A stretch of DNA of 64,000 nt, taken from assembly GCF_029227915.1 (NCBI RefSeq), contig NC_079879.1:11348001-11412000 (forward strand), written 5' to 3'. The DNA comes from Hydractinia symbiolongicarpus. Taxonomy: Eukaryota; Cnidaria; Hydrozoa; Anthoathecata; Hydractiniidae. How positions within the stretch are numbered: position 1 is the first letter of the stretch; each line of letters opens with the position of its first letter. The translations under genes and the position numbers were made by a program. Below, piece after piece: positions 1 to 28,993 of the stretch. The notes under the pieces were generated by a model that ran no database searches, was not told where the DNA came from, and was given only the letters and a program-made list of their open reading frames with translations.

Positions 1-112
1 CAGGTATGTTTTTTTTCCCTCCAGGCATGTTTTTTTCGCGCGAGGTATGTTTTTTTCACCCGGGTATTTGTATTTGCCCCAGGTATGTTTTTTTCATCCC
101 TGGTATTTTCGG
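1..112. repeat. Degenerate minisatellite at window edge
   Basis: Four to five imperfect tandem copies of a unit of roughly 20-28 bp, each built around AGGTATGTTTTTTTC followed by a short C/G-rich stretch. Copies differ by substitutions and small length changes. The array probably continues to the left of the window. No coding potential seen. Confidence 0.7.
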
Positions 113-2857
113 TTGACGTGTGTGTTCAATTTAATATGTTGGTTGACCAAAACTCCTCCTCTAATGTTCGCTATAATTAGTCTTGTTGAAAACTAAAAAA
201 CATTTAAAATTACAAAAACATTTTATTTGGTTTATGGAGACGATATTTAGCTCGTTATATTAAAGAAATATCTCGTATTATATGCAGAACCTAATCCGAT
301 TTTCCCGATATGTATGAATAAATTCGTCAATTTAATAGTAATCAAAGTTACTATCACGTTTTCATGAAAAATTCTCATGCATAAAACGCCTACTGGATTT
401 TTATAGACTTGCTTACGTGCAGGGTACTAAGTGTAAAACGTCTTAAAAATCTAGCCTTTGAAAAGCAAAGAATCGAAGTTTATAGTGTCCTCATAACAAG
501 AAAAAGTTGGTTATGAATGATAGGAATCTAGCATCTACCTAATTAAAAACAAAACATGGCTGCTCTTATGAAAGAAAAATTAAAAACAAAAAAGATATAA
601 TCCAATGAAAAGTTTACATGTCTCTGCAAATACATGAATCCTTTTTTGTGCTTTTTGTGTTCAAACGTCTTTGTAATATCGCACTAACGCTATAGACTTC
701 TCATCTATAGTAGCGCATATGATATTGTAAACAAAAATGTCGTAACTGTATGACGTGCCGTCAGTTATGTAAACATGCAGTTTTGACATCACAATTCATG
801 ACGTGAATTCACAAAAGCTGCGCTGTGAAAGTTCTTAGGATAATGTCAATATGAAGGAAGTATTAAAACTCGCGCAACATTTTATTAATCCACCGTGATG
901 GAGAGCATAAATTGAGAGCCCGGTCCCTCTAAAAAAATCGGTGCGCTCAGTTTATGGATTGATATGTTAATCTTACAAAAACATGAAAGCACTAAATGAA
1001 CTTTCGAAGATGAGAAGCTTATACCTTTCCTGTTTATAATCACATTTTCGATTATATTAATTGTTGCGGAGGTTTTGATAGTAACAAATATGAAAAACAC
1101 CGCCATTTCTTTCAAATCAAAATGAGTTCAAGCCTAATGAGAAGAACTATTAGGAGATATCTCTGGTGAGACTACGACTTCCAACCTCGTTTGCAGGACA
1201 TTTTGTTTACATGTTAAATGTCACGGCGGCTGCTCTGTGACGGTTCTAGTCAAGAGACCCCGGAACGATGATGTACATAAAGACACTGACGACCAAAGTT
1301 TCTTTTTTTTACGAAACGATAGTAACAAAATATAAGACTCAACGGAGGAGAAACAAATGGTCTCTTTCGTCCAAATAATTAAAGAAGCCATATTCTAACA
1401 ACATCTGAGCCGGTTATTTACATCATTTTAGCTGTATATAGTGAACTTTTTTTAAGGAATGTTTTTTTACAGGGTATTCGTGTTATAAAGCAATCTTTTA
1501 ATTTTCTTGTTTCACAAAGGACGGTTGATACGCGATCAATCCAGTGAAGATAAAATCAACGTTAGCTATTTTAAATAGGCATGGAATTTCCTTGTATTGA
1601 TATCGTGTTTGCTAACAAAAAAATAACATAACTACAACGTCATTTGTATAAGTGGTGAACATGAGACGGCCCTAATTTTTCGACGACCGTAACTTAACAA
1701 ATATATTCAGGCGAATTCATTAACTAATTGAGACCATTTTTTGTTGAAACCTGAATTTTTCAATACAGCGCACAGTTCCATAAAGAAATGTTAGATTAAA
1801 TTTTGTAAAGCATCATATAATTCAAGCTCAAAAAATTCTTAAAGCCTCTATTTCCTACAAAAAAAGTACCTTACATTAACAAACCGGATCAAAAATTTCA
1901 GAATTTCACAGAAACAAAGCAAGAAACGCGACCTAGGTGACGAAGCTTCACGTTGTATATATCTTTGGGCAGAACTTTCATTCTTATCTCATTCCCCATC
2001 TGATCTAGTTTAAAAGCAGATTGTTTTATCAATTAAAATTCTTTCTAACTAATTAATAAAGAAATATAAGAAAGACAATAAAAGAAAGAAAGAAAGCAAT
2101 AAAAACATATTAAAGTAAGGAAACACAAATCAATTAGTGGAGTAAGAAGGAGATTAATATCGAGACAGTTGTTAATACTCCTGTCTGCATGTGCACATGT
2201 TGGATGAAGGGAAAAACAGGAATCATGGGAAAAAGTTTCACTGGATGCATTATTAGTATACTTATTGATTTCAGTGGCTACAACTTTGTACGTAGAATGT
2301 TTTAGAAGAGAATAATGTGTGAACACTTGGTTAACTTTTGCAAAGATACCTCAAGTTTAAAAAAGTTGATGGAGGTTAAGTTTTAAGGGTTCTTTATAAT
2401 AAAGACGAGAAAAATTTTGTTTTACTTAAAAATAACAGCCGCCTCAGTTAGGGAGGGGGATGGGGATGGAGACTCAACAAAGGTCAACTCTGCTAAATTT
2501 TTAATTCAGTCTTTCAACATACACTCCATCTGAGAGCGTATTCTCTTCATAATTTATTGTTCTAAATCACTATTACATAATTTAGTCCATCGTTGAAACA
2601 AATATTGTACCTCCGCTTCGATGACGTCATAGAAGAAGCGAACGATAGTATCAACAAATTTGTCACTTCTTCATCATTGTTAACATACCGACAATTAATA
2701 ATCTTTGCTCGCTCATTAGCGATTAATAGATTACTGTAATTGCATATAGATTAAAGTGATAAACTTTTGATTGACATGACAGCCCAAAATATTTAAACGA
2801 ACGGGATAGAACTTCCGACATTTTTGAAAATATCCATAATTACGAATCATCAACAAT
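113..2857. other. AT-rich stretch, no gene recognised
   Basis: Both strands were read for splice-flanked exons and conserved motifs. In particular I looked for the N-terminal protease exon (activation IVGG and CGGSLI-type motifs) that should lie upstream of the gene starting at 3860, and did not find it. Short ORFs here have no recognisable similarity. The missing 5' exons may be in this stretch or further upstream. Confidence 0.5.
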
Positions 2858-2890
2858 AGTGTGGCCTAAAAAGGTCTTTTAGGCCACACT
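2858..2890. repeat. Short perfect inverted repeat
   Basis: Arms of 14 bp (2858-2871 and 2877-2890, reading AGTGTGGCCTAAAA and its reverse complement) around a 5-bp spacer. It lies just upstream of the MITE at 2944 and may be part of the same mobile-element debris. No transcript is implied. Confidence 0.7.
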
Positions 2891-2943
2891 GTTAAAGATG
2901 ACCTTTTTTAGGTTTTATGCCTAAGAAAAAAGACCATCACAAA

Positions 2944-3061
2944 CAACCTCGATCCCAGGGCCTGTTGTCTGTTTTTGCATATCAGACGGCGTTGGCATTT
3001 CCTAAGACCTATCAATAAGCACAACGCCGATAAGGGAGAAAAAACCCTGGGAACGAGGTTG
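2944..3061. mobile_element. 118-bp MITE-like element with inverted termini
   Basis: The left end, 2944-2960 (CAACCTCGATCCCAGGG), and the right end, 3045-3061, are inverted copies with one mismatch. Inside is a second inverted pair (GGCGTTG near 2990, CAACGCC near 3023). The terminal sequence CTGGGAACGAGGTTG occurs again at 28661-28675, so it is dispersed. Small size, terminal inverted repeats and no ORF fit a non-autonomous DNA transposon. The superfamily is not assigned because no clear target duplication was identified. Confidence 0.65.
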
Positions 3062-3859
3062 CCCCACAAAATCTCCTAAATAGCCAAAATATCGATCCAA
3101 AACTCTTGTTTACTATTTCCGTTTATTAAAAAAATGATCAATCGGCATTTATGATAATAACTTTTCTGCTTTACTGTCTTTAAATATTTTTGTCCCCAGG
3201 GTTTGTCACGTGTTGCTAAAACCTTTAGTGCTTATTTCTTATGTCAAAAAGGCAATAAACTCTGTGGACATTAGTATTTTTGACAACAAATTAAATCTAT
3301 TTTTTTTTGCAACAACATTGACCAGTATGTAGTAATGAAAAATATATAATAAAAGAACATTCTTCTTCTAATGAGCCTCCCTTCAGTCCGCGACCCTGTA
3401 AATTGGAAAATTTAAGCAAATTATTTATCATTAGCACTTTTTGATTAGTAATATGTTTTCAAAATCTCTTTTTTAAGTTTGACCCCCAAACCCCTCAAAA
3501 AATTTAACCTTGTATCCAAGAGCTTTATAATGAATTCAGGACGAGAAATCCTGATGATAAGGCTTAGTCTTTTGAATTTAAATTTTACCCGCTAAAGTGA
3601 ATTAGAATATTCCCAACTATTCTATATTATTAACTTGCAGTAGTACCTAGGGCCAAAGTTGTTACAAACAGTTTTGTATAATTAGTTCAACTTTTAGTTT
3701 AAAGTTAACGCCTACCTGACAACACCGAATTAGAACTTGTTTTTAGACTTTTATTTTTCCATATTGTAGCGTAATTTTGAAGCCTTTAGCAGCTTAGTAT
3801 GACGCCGTCGAAGTTGACGCGGCATGTTTTTGTATTTTAAACACTTATTTTATCATTAG
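3062..3859. other. No gene recognised upstream of the protease exons
   Basis: AT-rich sequence that is either intron or 5' flank of the following gene. The first recognised exon begins in codon phase 2, so at least one coding exon must lie upstream of 3860, but none was identified here. Confidence 0.5.
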
Positions 3860-6800
3860 ATGGGTGCTAACAGCAGCTCATTGTCTCCCGTTCGGTGAAC
3901 GTACAACTCGCGTCGTGGTGCATATCGGGAAGAAATCACCAGTTTCGTTAAACGCGGGAAGAACGCAATGGAAACCGGAGAAATATCGAATACGAACAAT
4001 ATTTATTCATCCTTCTTACAAAGGAAGTGGATTCAGCGGTTAGATATTTGATATTTTGCTTGCTTTTTGTTTTGATTAGCTTGTGAAACTTGATTTGATA
4101 TGAGTAGGAAATATAATAAACAGAAGTAGGAGCAAGAATAAAGCGTAAAATATTAGCAAAAGCCCATGGAAATTCACAGGAATTCACCCACCGAAAAAAT
4201 CCTGGGGAATTCGCCCACCGCAACCCGCAGCTAACATCTTCGGTTCACCAACTGAAAGTCGATTATTTTAATATCACTATTTCTTATAGGTGGTGACTTA
4301 GCTTTGTTGTACCTTCCAAGAGCTTCATCACATCCGACTGTCCGTATCGCGATCCCACCTGTGGACAACAAGTGGTACGCTAATGGTGTACAAGCAACAG
4401 TGGCTGGATGGGGTTCCACATCACCTCGGGAAACGCAGCAAGTATCGACGTATTTACAACACGCGAAATTAAAGGTAATATAATTTAAGTAGCGTCACAA
4501 AATTTTGCGGATCTTTGCACATGCGTCCGCATTCTTGTAGGTAAAAAAGCTACTATTACTGAAATTTATAAGTCTTTTTGGAAACACAAGATCAAGAAAA
4601 CATTGAAATATTATTTTTATGTATATTCTTTTCTTTTTTAAAAAAGTTTCATCGATTTGAAGCGAATATCGCTTTTTATGAATGAATTTCTTTAATTACT
4701 GTATTCTGTTGCTTATATTATCTACGGAAATGTGTGCGCATGTCCAATTGTTCTCAACGCAAAATTAAAACATTAGGTCGCACGTTCGTCTGTAGATAGA
4801 TGTGTGCACATTTGTCCATTTGTAAGCCAGCACTAAAACACAAAATCTGATATTTTTAGATCGTCAGCCACAAAAAATGCAACCGTGCCACATCGTTTAA
4901 TGGATCTGTTTTAAAAGACATGTTTTGCGCAGCAGCCACAGGAAAGGATGCATGTTACTCGGATAGTGGTGGCCCATTGATGGTGAAAGATAGTTGCAAC
5001 AATGAGTGGATTTTGATAGGCGTGGTATCATGGGGGAAAAGCTGTGCACATAAACAGTATCCAGGTGAAAAGCATATTTTTGTACCTATTGTATATAAGG
5101 CTAAACATTTAACACCGAGTTCTTCTGTTGACTGACGTGTGTTAGTGAATGACATTATTGAGAATCAACAATATAACTTTTACATTGTATTGTTTTTCTC
5201 TTTCATTTGATAGGTGTATATGTGAAGCTAACACATTACTCAGATTGGATTTATGATCACTTAGATCCAGGCAGACAACGAAGATATTTTGCAGAACAGT
5301 GTTGTTGTAAAAGGGAGAGTAACAGCGTAAGTAAAAAATGGTTATGTTTAATAGATTTTGAAGAAGATTTTTTGCTTATCTTAGCATGTTTTATTATTTG
5401 TAGGTGATTGATAATGCATTGAGAACGCGTTTTAAGAAAAGGAAAGCTAGAAAGGTGAGTGTTGTATACAACATCGTCAGTACTCTTCTGGCCAGTGTCT
5501 TCACCAATTTCATCAACCTTGTTACCAGCCTTCTCATTAAACTAGCCCCAAACCTTTACGTCAACCTCTTTACTTAACTTTTCATCAACCTTGTTACCAA
5601 CCTTCCAATCAGACTTCTCACTAATGTAATTACCAAGGTCTAAAATGTTGTCGAAAAGATTCTGTTTTCAACTCTGAGACATTTATGAAGCAGATTTTAA
5701 TTTCTCACAAGTTATGTTGCCCCAATCTAACTGATTCAGTACGATTTTTCCTCTATAGATTTTGTAAATAAAGAGCTTTTATGGTTATTTACCCCTTTTA
5801 TATTAGAATGGCGAGGGAAAAATTGTTAGTGAATTTCCAAAAACTTCGACTACACGTGGTGTGATAGACATCAAAGTTCCGGAGGTGATTCGCGGACCAC
5901 GCGGACCAGAAGGCAAACAAGGTGAAAGAGGATTACCTGGAAAGCCAGGATCGCCAGGAAGCAAGGTAGGATTTAATTAGGTCTAAAAAAGAAGCATGGT
6001 ATAGTAACATTTTTTTGCAATTCAAGAAAATGTGACTAAAGCTATGAAAAGTATTTTACTGCTAAAATCTTTAAAAATTATTTCGTTTAGGGTGAAAAAG
6101 GAAGTCCAGGACCACGAGGAAGAGTTGTAAGGATAATATTAATTCATTTGGTTTTTAATTCCTTTATTCATTCAGAATTACATTTATACCCCGACCATAA
6201 TTTGACTGGGGGTTGAACTTGTCATCAGTACTTGAAGCGAACACTCAAGTATATCAGTCAGTATCAGGTATCATTCAAATAAATCCAGAAGTTGTAAATG
6301 GGTCTACTAATAATTTTTAATTGCTTATACTAGGGCGCAGTTGGAAGACCTGGGTTACCCGGAATTCCAGGAAAATTGGTAAGTTAAAATTTATTTACGC
6401 GACGGTTCCAAATTCTAGTCACAGACACAAATATATAATCAGATGCTTTTATATAAAACTTTTCTTCGTAGAAAGGAAGTGATGGAAATCTGTATCCAAC
6501 GTTGCAAGAAATGAGAAGAATCGCAGAAGAAATGAAAACACTACGTGCAGAAATGAACATGGTTATCAAACAAGCCAGACTGGGTATGCTTTTACGCTTT
6601 TCAGAGAATACCCTACCCTTGTGATATTTCAGCTGATGGATTATCGTCTTTTTTGTTGTTGTTGCCACTTTACAGAATAACGGTTGATAAGGCATAAAAT
6701 AACTTTAATTTTATAGTCTTTTAGCAGATCTATTCTTTTGAAGGTAGAATTTATTAGACACTTTAAATTGAAGCTAAAACTTCAGAGGCGGTTTTTTATA

Positions 6801-7945
6801 CCTAAAAATATGCACGTGGAGGGAGCGGGATGCAGTGTAGCTAATGGAGTCCCTCTGCGCACGAAGAAAATACGTTTTCAAATTCAACAAAACGTTTCAT
6901 GTCTTTTATACTTGTTCTTATTTTGGTTAGGCAAAACGCCCGAATACGCTGCGAGAACATGCCAGGATATCATGCGATCAAACACTGGAATTATCAACTC
7001 CGGGCGATTCTGGTTAAGTCCAGAGCAATATGACGACACCGCGTTCATTGGTTATTGCAATATGGACATTATGGATGGAGGCTGGACACTAGCTTACAGT
7101 TTTATGTTATCAGACGGAAAACATACAATATCAACTACCAGCAACTTAGTTCCCATTCCTACGTGGAAGAAAGAAGACACAAGAAAAGCGTCGAACACTC
7201 CACCGCAATGTAAGAATTTTTTCTAATAAAAATACCTTTTTTCCTATTAGAATCCACGAAGTTTAAATTCCTGCGAAAATTTTTAAAATCGCCCATTTCT
7301 CAAACTGAATTCCAATATTGTAAAGCCAGCTAAGCACGGAGTTAAGATTGTCGTAATTTGATCATTTTTTCGTATTTTGGTTGATGGTACCTCCTTAACG
7401 ACAAAAATGTTGGCAATTGCGTAATTACATTCCCATACTTTTACGTTAAAAATTGTTCCCTGATGGTATTCTGACTTACTTTAGTCCTAAATACTGTATT
7501 TCTTCTAATAAATGACGCGGCAATATTACATTTTTAGAGAGATACGCAAAGTGATTAATTTAAGAAACATTTCCTCATTCTTTCAGATGCAGGTAATTTT
7601 GGTGCCATTGATTACAGGTTATGGAGATTTCTCGGTCGAGAAATTCTACTTAAATCTACTTACGATAACTGGTTACATTGCAAACCCGTGCATAAAAACG
7701 TGGAGATCTTTCCCGATTTGAATAAAATGAAAAATAACACATCTATTGAAATGACATGTAAATATATAAATGACGTCAGAAATAAATGTAAGGCCGTGCC
7801 ACCTAAAATATTAACATGGACGAGTGACGGCCCGACCATGACGCAGGATAATATTTTCGGTTGGACTGTACGCAACTCATGTAATGATGTTACGGGACAT
7901 AAAAGATATACTTCAAAACCACATGTTTTGGTATTTATCAAGTAA
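3860..7945 (+). CDS. Trypsin-like protease / collagen / fibrinogen-like fusion protein (5' incomplete)
   Basis: Eleven exons join in frame to a TAA stop: 3860-4038, 4290-4474, 4860-5064, 5214-5326, 5404-5454, 5807-5965, 6091-6126, 6334-6378, 6472-6583, 6931-7209, 7587-7945 (573 visible residues). All introns are GT-AG and phases match. Visible residues 1-200 are an S1 protease: WVLTAAHC gives His7, GGDLALL gives Asp62, DSGGP gives Ser157. Asp151, at the position of trypsin Asp189, predicts cleavage after Lys/Arg. The oxyanion-hole Gly193 position is Ser155. A Cys-rich basic linker follows, then 17 uninterrupted Gly-X-Y triplets (exons of 36 and 45 nt are whole triplets), a charged heptad-like helix ([18 protein letters not shown]) and a C-terminal domain with [14 protein letters not shown], typical of the fibrinogen-like fold start. 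Probably secreted and trimeric (inference). The signal peptide and activation site lie in unfound 5' exons. Confidence 0.85.
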
Positions 7946-10290
7946 CTAGTGTTCATTTGGCGATGAAAGAAATATATACATATCCAGTCTACGGTTAAAA
8001 GAATTTGGTTTTGCCGAAATAAATCTTGATGACTGACTGAACAACTTACCGGAAAGGCACACAGCTAAAACAAAACATATTTTTATATGAGAAATAAAGA
8101 ACTCGGTTAAATTATTTAAAATAAAAGCCCGTATTTCTTTTACACTTTTTCGATGGTTATGGAAGATAACACGGACACAGTTTGAATTTTTTTTGTAGAA
8201 ATCGTCTTCAGAAGACTGGTACTTAATCAAGCGCTATTTATTCATTTTTACCCTATTACCACGCAATAGGGCGTTATGCCTTTAAACAGACAACAAAAAG
8301 ATTTTGTTTAAATTTCTCATTCTCGTTTATTGCGCCCTTATACGGGGTAAAAGGGTACCTAGGAATGACATCAAAACATAAGATTATTTTTTTTTGATTG
8401 TAAATATATTTTATATACTAGATAGCTATAAATATTTTATATGATGTCTTATTTAACCCGTCTGTAAAGATCTTTAGAAAAAAACTGAAAACATGTTGTA
8501 TTGTTTGACCAGACATTACAACGGAAAAATGTGTTGTGTTTGACCAGCGATAATGCATAAAAATTTTTTCCATCACTGGTTTTTAAATTCAAAATGAAAA
8601 CTGTACCCTAATAACCAAAAGGTAGTCACTGGGGAGGGGGTCAGAAAAATATCAAAGACATACATATTGTTATACTTTTATTAGTCCTAAAATTTAAAGT
8701 GCATTGAAATTTTAAAACATCCTCAGAAGACGCCTTTAGTATCTGAACGTAAAAAAATCCATAAATTTGTGTCGCCCTGAAACTAAAAATTCTGTGACTC
8801 CGCCTCTCCTTACGTTGAATTAACGTTCAACTTAGGACTCCCTAAACGTCCAGTGAGTACGTAATCGAGTCTATAACCTGTACAAGTGTAGCTATATTAA
8901 TTCGAATATTCGACTGCCTTTATTTCAATTTTGATAACTCTTGTCTCTATAATAATAGCCATCGTCTGTCTGTCTGCGCGGAACCCCCGCTGAGTTAGAA
9001 AATGATGTTACGGAAACACGAATATTAAATGCGATATATTTTTATCCAGTTTGTTGCGACGGGTAAATATAAAGGACGGGCGGCTCAGTGGATTTTTCCA
9101 CGGGCAACGACTAGTTTTTTACAGGTTATTGCATAACATTTAAGGGTGCTGTTCACTTTATCTTTATCTCTGTTTTACACAATTTCTTTTGGGAATTAAA
9201 ATTATTCACACTACAAAATTCGGAAAATCATATCGAAATATTTTTGAATTTTAAAATTGTACTAGTTAATAAAATAAATACTGTTCATAATTTAAAAAAA
9301 TAAAATGTTAAAAATTTATTATGTTCGTGTTGTTAAAAACGTTTTTACTAGTAAACATCTATCATATTATACAGAAGCTGCATCAGCGAAGTGACTTCAC
9401 ATAAAAACACTATTTTTCAAACTTATTCATTGCCTGAATGTATTAAACCGCGGACTGAAAACAAGTGCCCTTCTGGTGCCCTCACAATACTGTATATGTT
9501 TCCAGACGTTCATTTTGGTGTCTATATGAAGGTCCATCACAGCGTTTTCACTGGTATCAGATCACGTGGTATCATATCCTAACCAGTCAACCCAAAAAAC
9601 AATGAATACTCTCTTCTTTTATTTCCAATTGTAATAACAAACTGTAAAATAAAAAAGGACATTAAAAATAAATTATTTCGTCTTTCCTGTTTACATAAAG
9701 AAAAAACCCCAGATATGTACACGATTTTTTTAATAAGAATATGCTTTATAAGAATATAAAGCTGGAATTTAATAAAAAATTAAGAGTAAGAATAATTCTC
9801 AGGGTGATTTTCCATAGAGAACAAAACGACTCATCATCAACAAGTTTTTTGTTTTCCTAATTTCGTATATCACTTAATAAAACATCATGCATATATGTAC
9901 GATGCACATGTTGGAGAATTTGCTGAAATTGCAGCCTAAATATTTAATAATTTAAGAATATTTTAACCTTCATCATCTTTGTAAAGATATGTTTATTTGA
10001 AAGAGCATAGTCACAATGCAAAGGTAGCAGGAGCGTTTTGTAGGGCAAGGAAAACGATTACACGAAACAACTATAAAACGCACGAAAATACATGCAACGC
10101 CCCACGTTATAGCGAGACCTAGTTCGAAATCCCTCTCCCTGTAAGGTATAATTTAGAAGTTATTACAAAAATTTTGGAGACTTCCATCCCCTCCCCTGAC
10201 CCAAATAACGTTGAGATAAAGGTTTCAGACACATTTGGAGTAGGTCTGCATACCAATCTCATTTACATTCAACTGAAACAATAAAATTAC
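7946..10290. other. Convergent intergenic region with the unresolved CYB5R4 3' end
   Basis: This separates the convergent protease-collagen gene (+) and CYB5R4 (-). It should hold both 3' UTRs and the last short CYB5R4 exon. The CYB5R4 exon ending at 10291 stops in phase 2 after CGPDEFTSTVK, and about 16 residues are still expected. Two weak candidates were seen on the minus strand: a splice-flanked exon ending near 9936, and a short tail near 9667-9687 reading KDEIIYF then stop. Neither is convincing. Around 8246-8358 there is an imperfect inverted repeat (TTTTACCC to GGGGTAAAA), possibly a decayed MITE. Confidence 0.45.
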
Positions 10291-28034
<17,744 letters not shown>

Positions 28035-28993
28035 GTTTTCTGCTTGTTCTTTGGGCTTTACAGATGAATTATACCTCCCTTCCTTTTTAGAATACGTTCC
28101 TCTGCACTGCTCGGGTCCGCCATCTTTTACTCTGCTTCCTGCGCACCCCAGGATTTTTAATTCAGCAAAAGCGCACTTGAAATCAATTTTTCTTTTAAAA
28201 AAGGCTATCTTTGATTCACCCTGCTACGCCACTCGGACACCAATTTCTTCGAGCTGTTAGCAAAACTGCTTTTTAGTAACTTACGTATTTTAGTAAATTA
28301 GAAACACCTGACGCCTACTTTTTAAAAATGATGAAAATCGAGAAAAAAATTTTTTCTTTGCACTTGTTAAACATAAAGAATAAAATTTTCACTTGCTTTT
28401 TCCCACAGATGGTCGAGCATATATTAATTACTTATTATTTGTTTTCTTTCTTTCGAAATAGCGCAGGTGAACTATTCTTTTTATCTTAATATTTAGATTT
28501 TACTATATTCCCATCAGTACTACGCACACAAAATGCAAGCTGAGACTTTGTTTTATTAGAACAGGAAAATTTGGTTTCAGCCTGGGGATTCTTGCTTGTT
28601 GTGGCACCTGAGAAGTTATTACGGAGTGGCCAACAATGGCTATCAACAAGGCAAAATGTTCTGGGAACGAGGTTGGTTCAACAGGTAAAACAAAAATGAG
28701 AAATCAATACCACGTATACTTCATTAACACTTTATTATACAATTTTCGCTTTTTTACAAAAGTTGAAAATTTTATACAAGTGTCAACACTCTAATGATAA
28801 AGACATCTGTAATGCATACAACAATTAGTCATTTTACCAATTTCACCAGCTACCGTTACCAAATATAAAAACAAATAAAAAAACGCAATATGGTCTTCGT
28901 TGAACATTGTACAAATATTTTCTGTTAGAAAACAAAGAATAGAAAAACAATGAACTGGAAATACTCTGGTATAAAAATATGTTATTAAAAATT
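28035..28993. other. CYB5R4 5' flank and JmjC gene 3' flank
   Basis: A 959-bp gap between two genes transcribed in the same (minus) direction. The first 200 bp, less AT-rich than the surroundings, should hold the CYB5R4 5' UTR and promoter; no TATA box was identified. A MITE end lies at 28660-28675. The remainder is the 3' flank of the JmjC gene whose stop codon is at 28994-28996. Confidence 0.6.
28570..28675. mobile_element. Partial copy of the CTGGGAACGAGGTTG-ended element
   Basis: The right terminus (28661-28675) equals that of the element at 2944-3061. The opposite terminus was not recognised: sequence near 28578 (TTCAGCCTGGGG) is only loosely similar. The left boundary given is therefore approximate. 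It sits between CYB5R4 and the first JmjC gene. Confidence 0.5.

Noticed and set aside
885-1115. 76-residue minus-strand ORF near the window start
   Set aside because: No family resemblance, no splice or codon signal; ordinary random ORF in AT-rich DNA.
1065-1130. TGCGGAGGT giving CGGFDSNKYE as a possible upstream protease exon
   Set aside because: The usual context (SLI after CGG, an aromatic/Trp-rich stretch before it, a donor in phase 2) is absent.
9830-9936. Splice-flanked minus-strand segment as the last CYB5R4 exon
   Set aside because: Its phase-compatible frame reads LQFQQILQHVHRTYMHDVLL, unlike the expected C-terminal helix and IHxF ending; kept only as a weak candidate.
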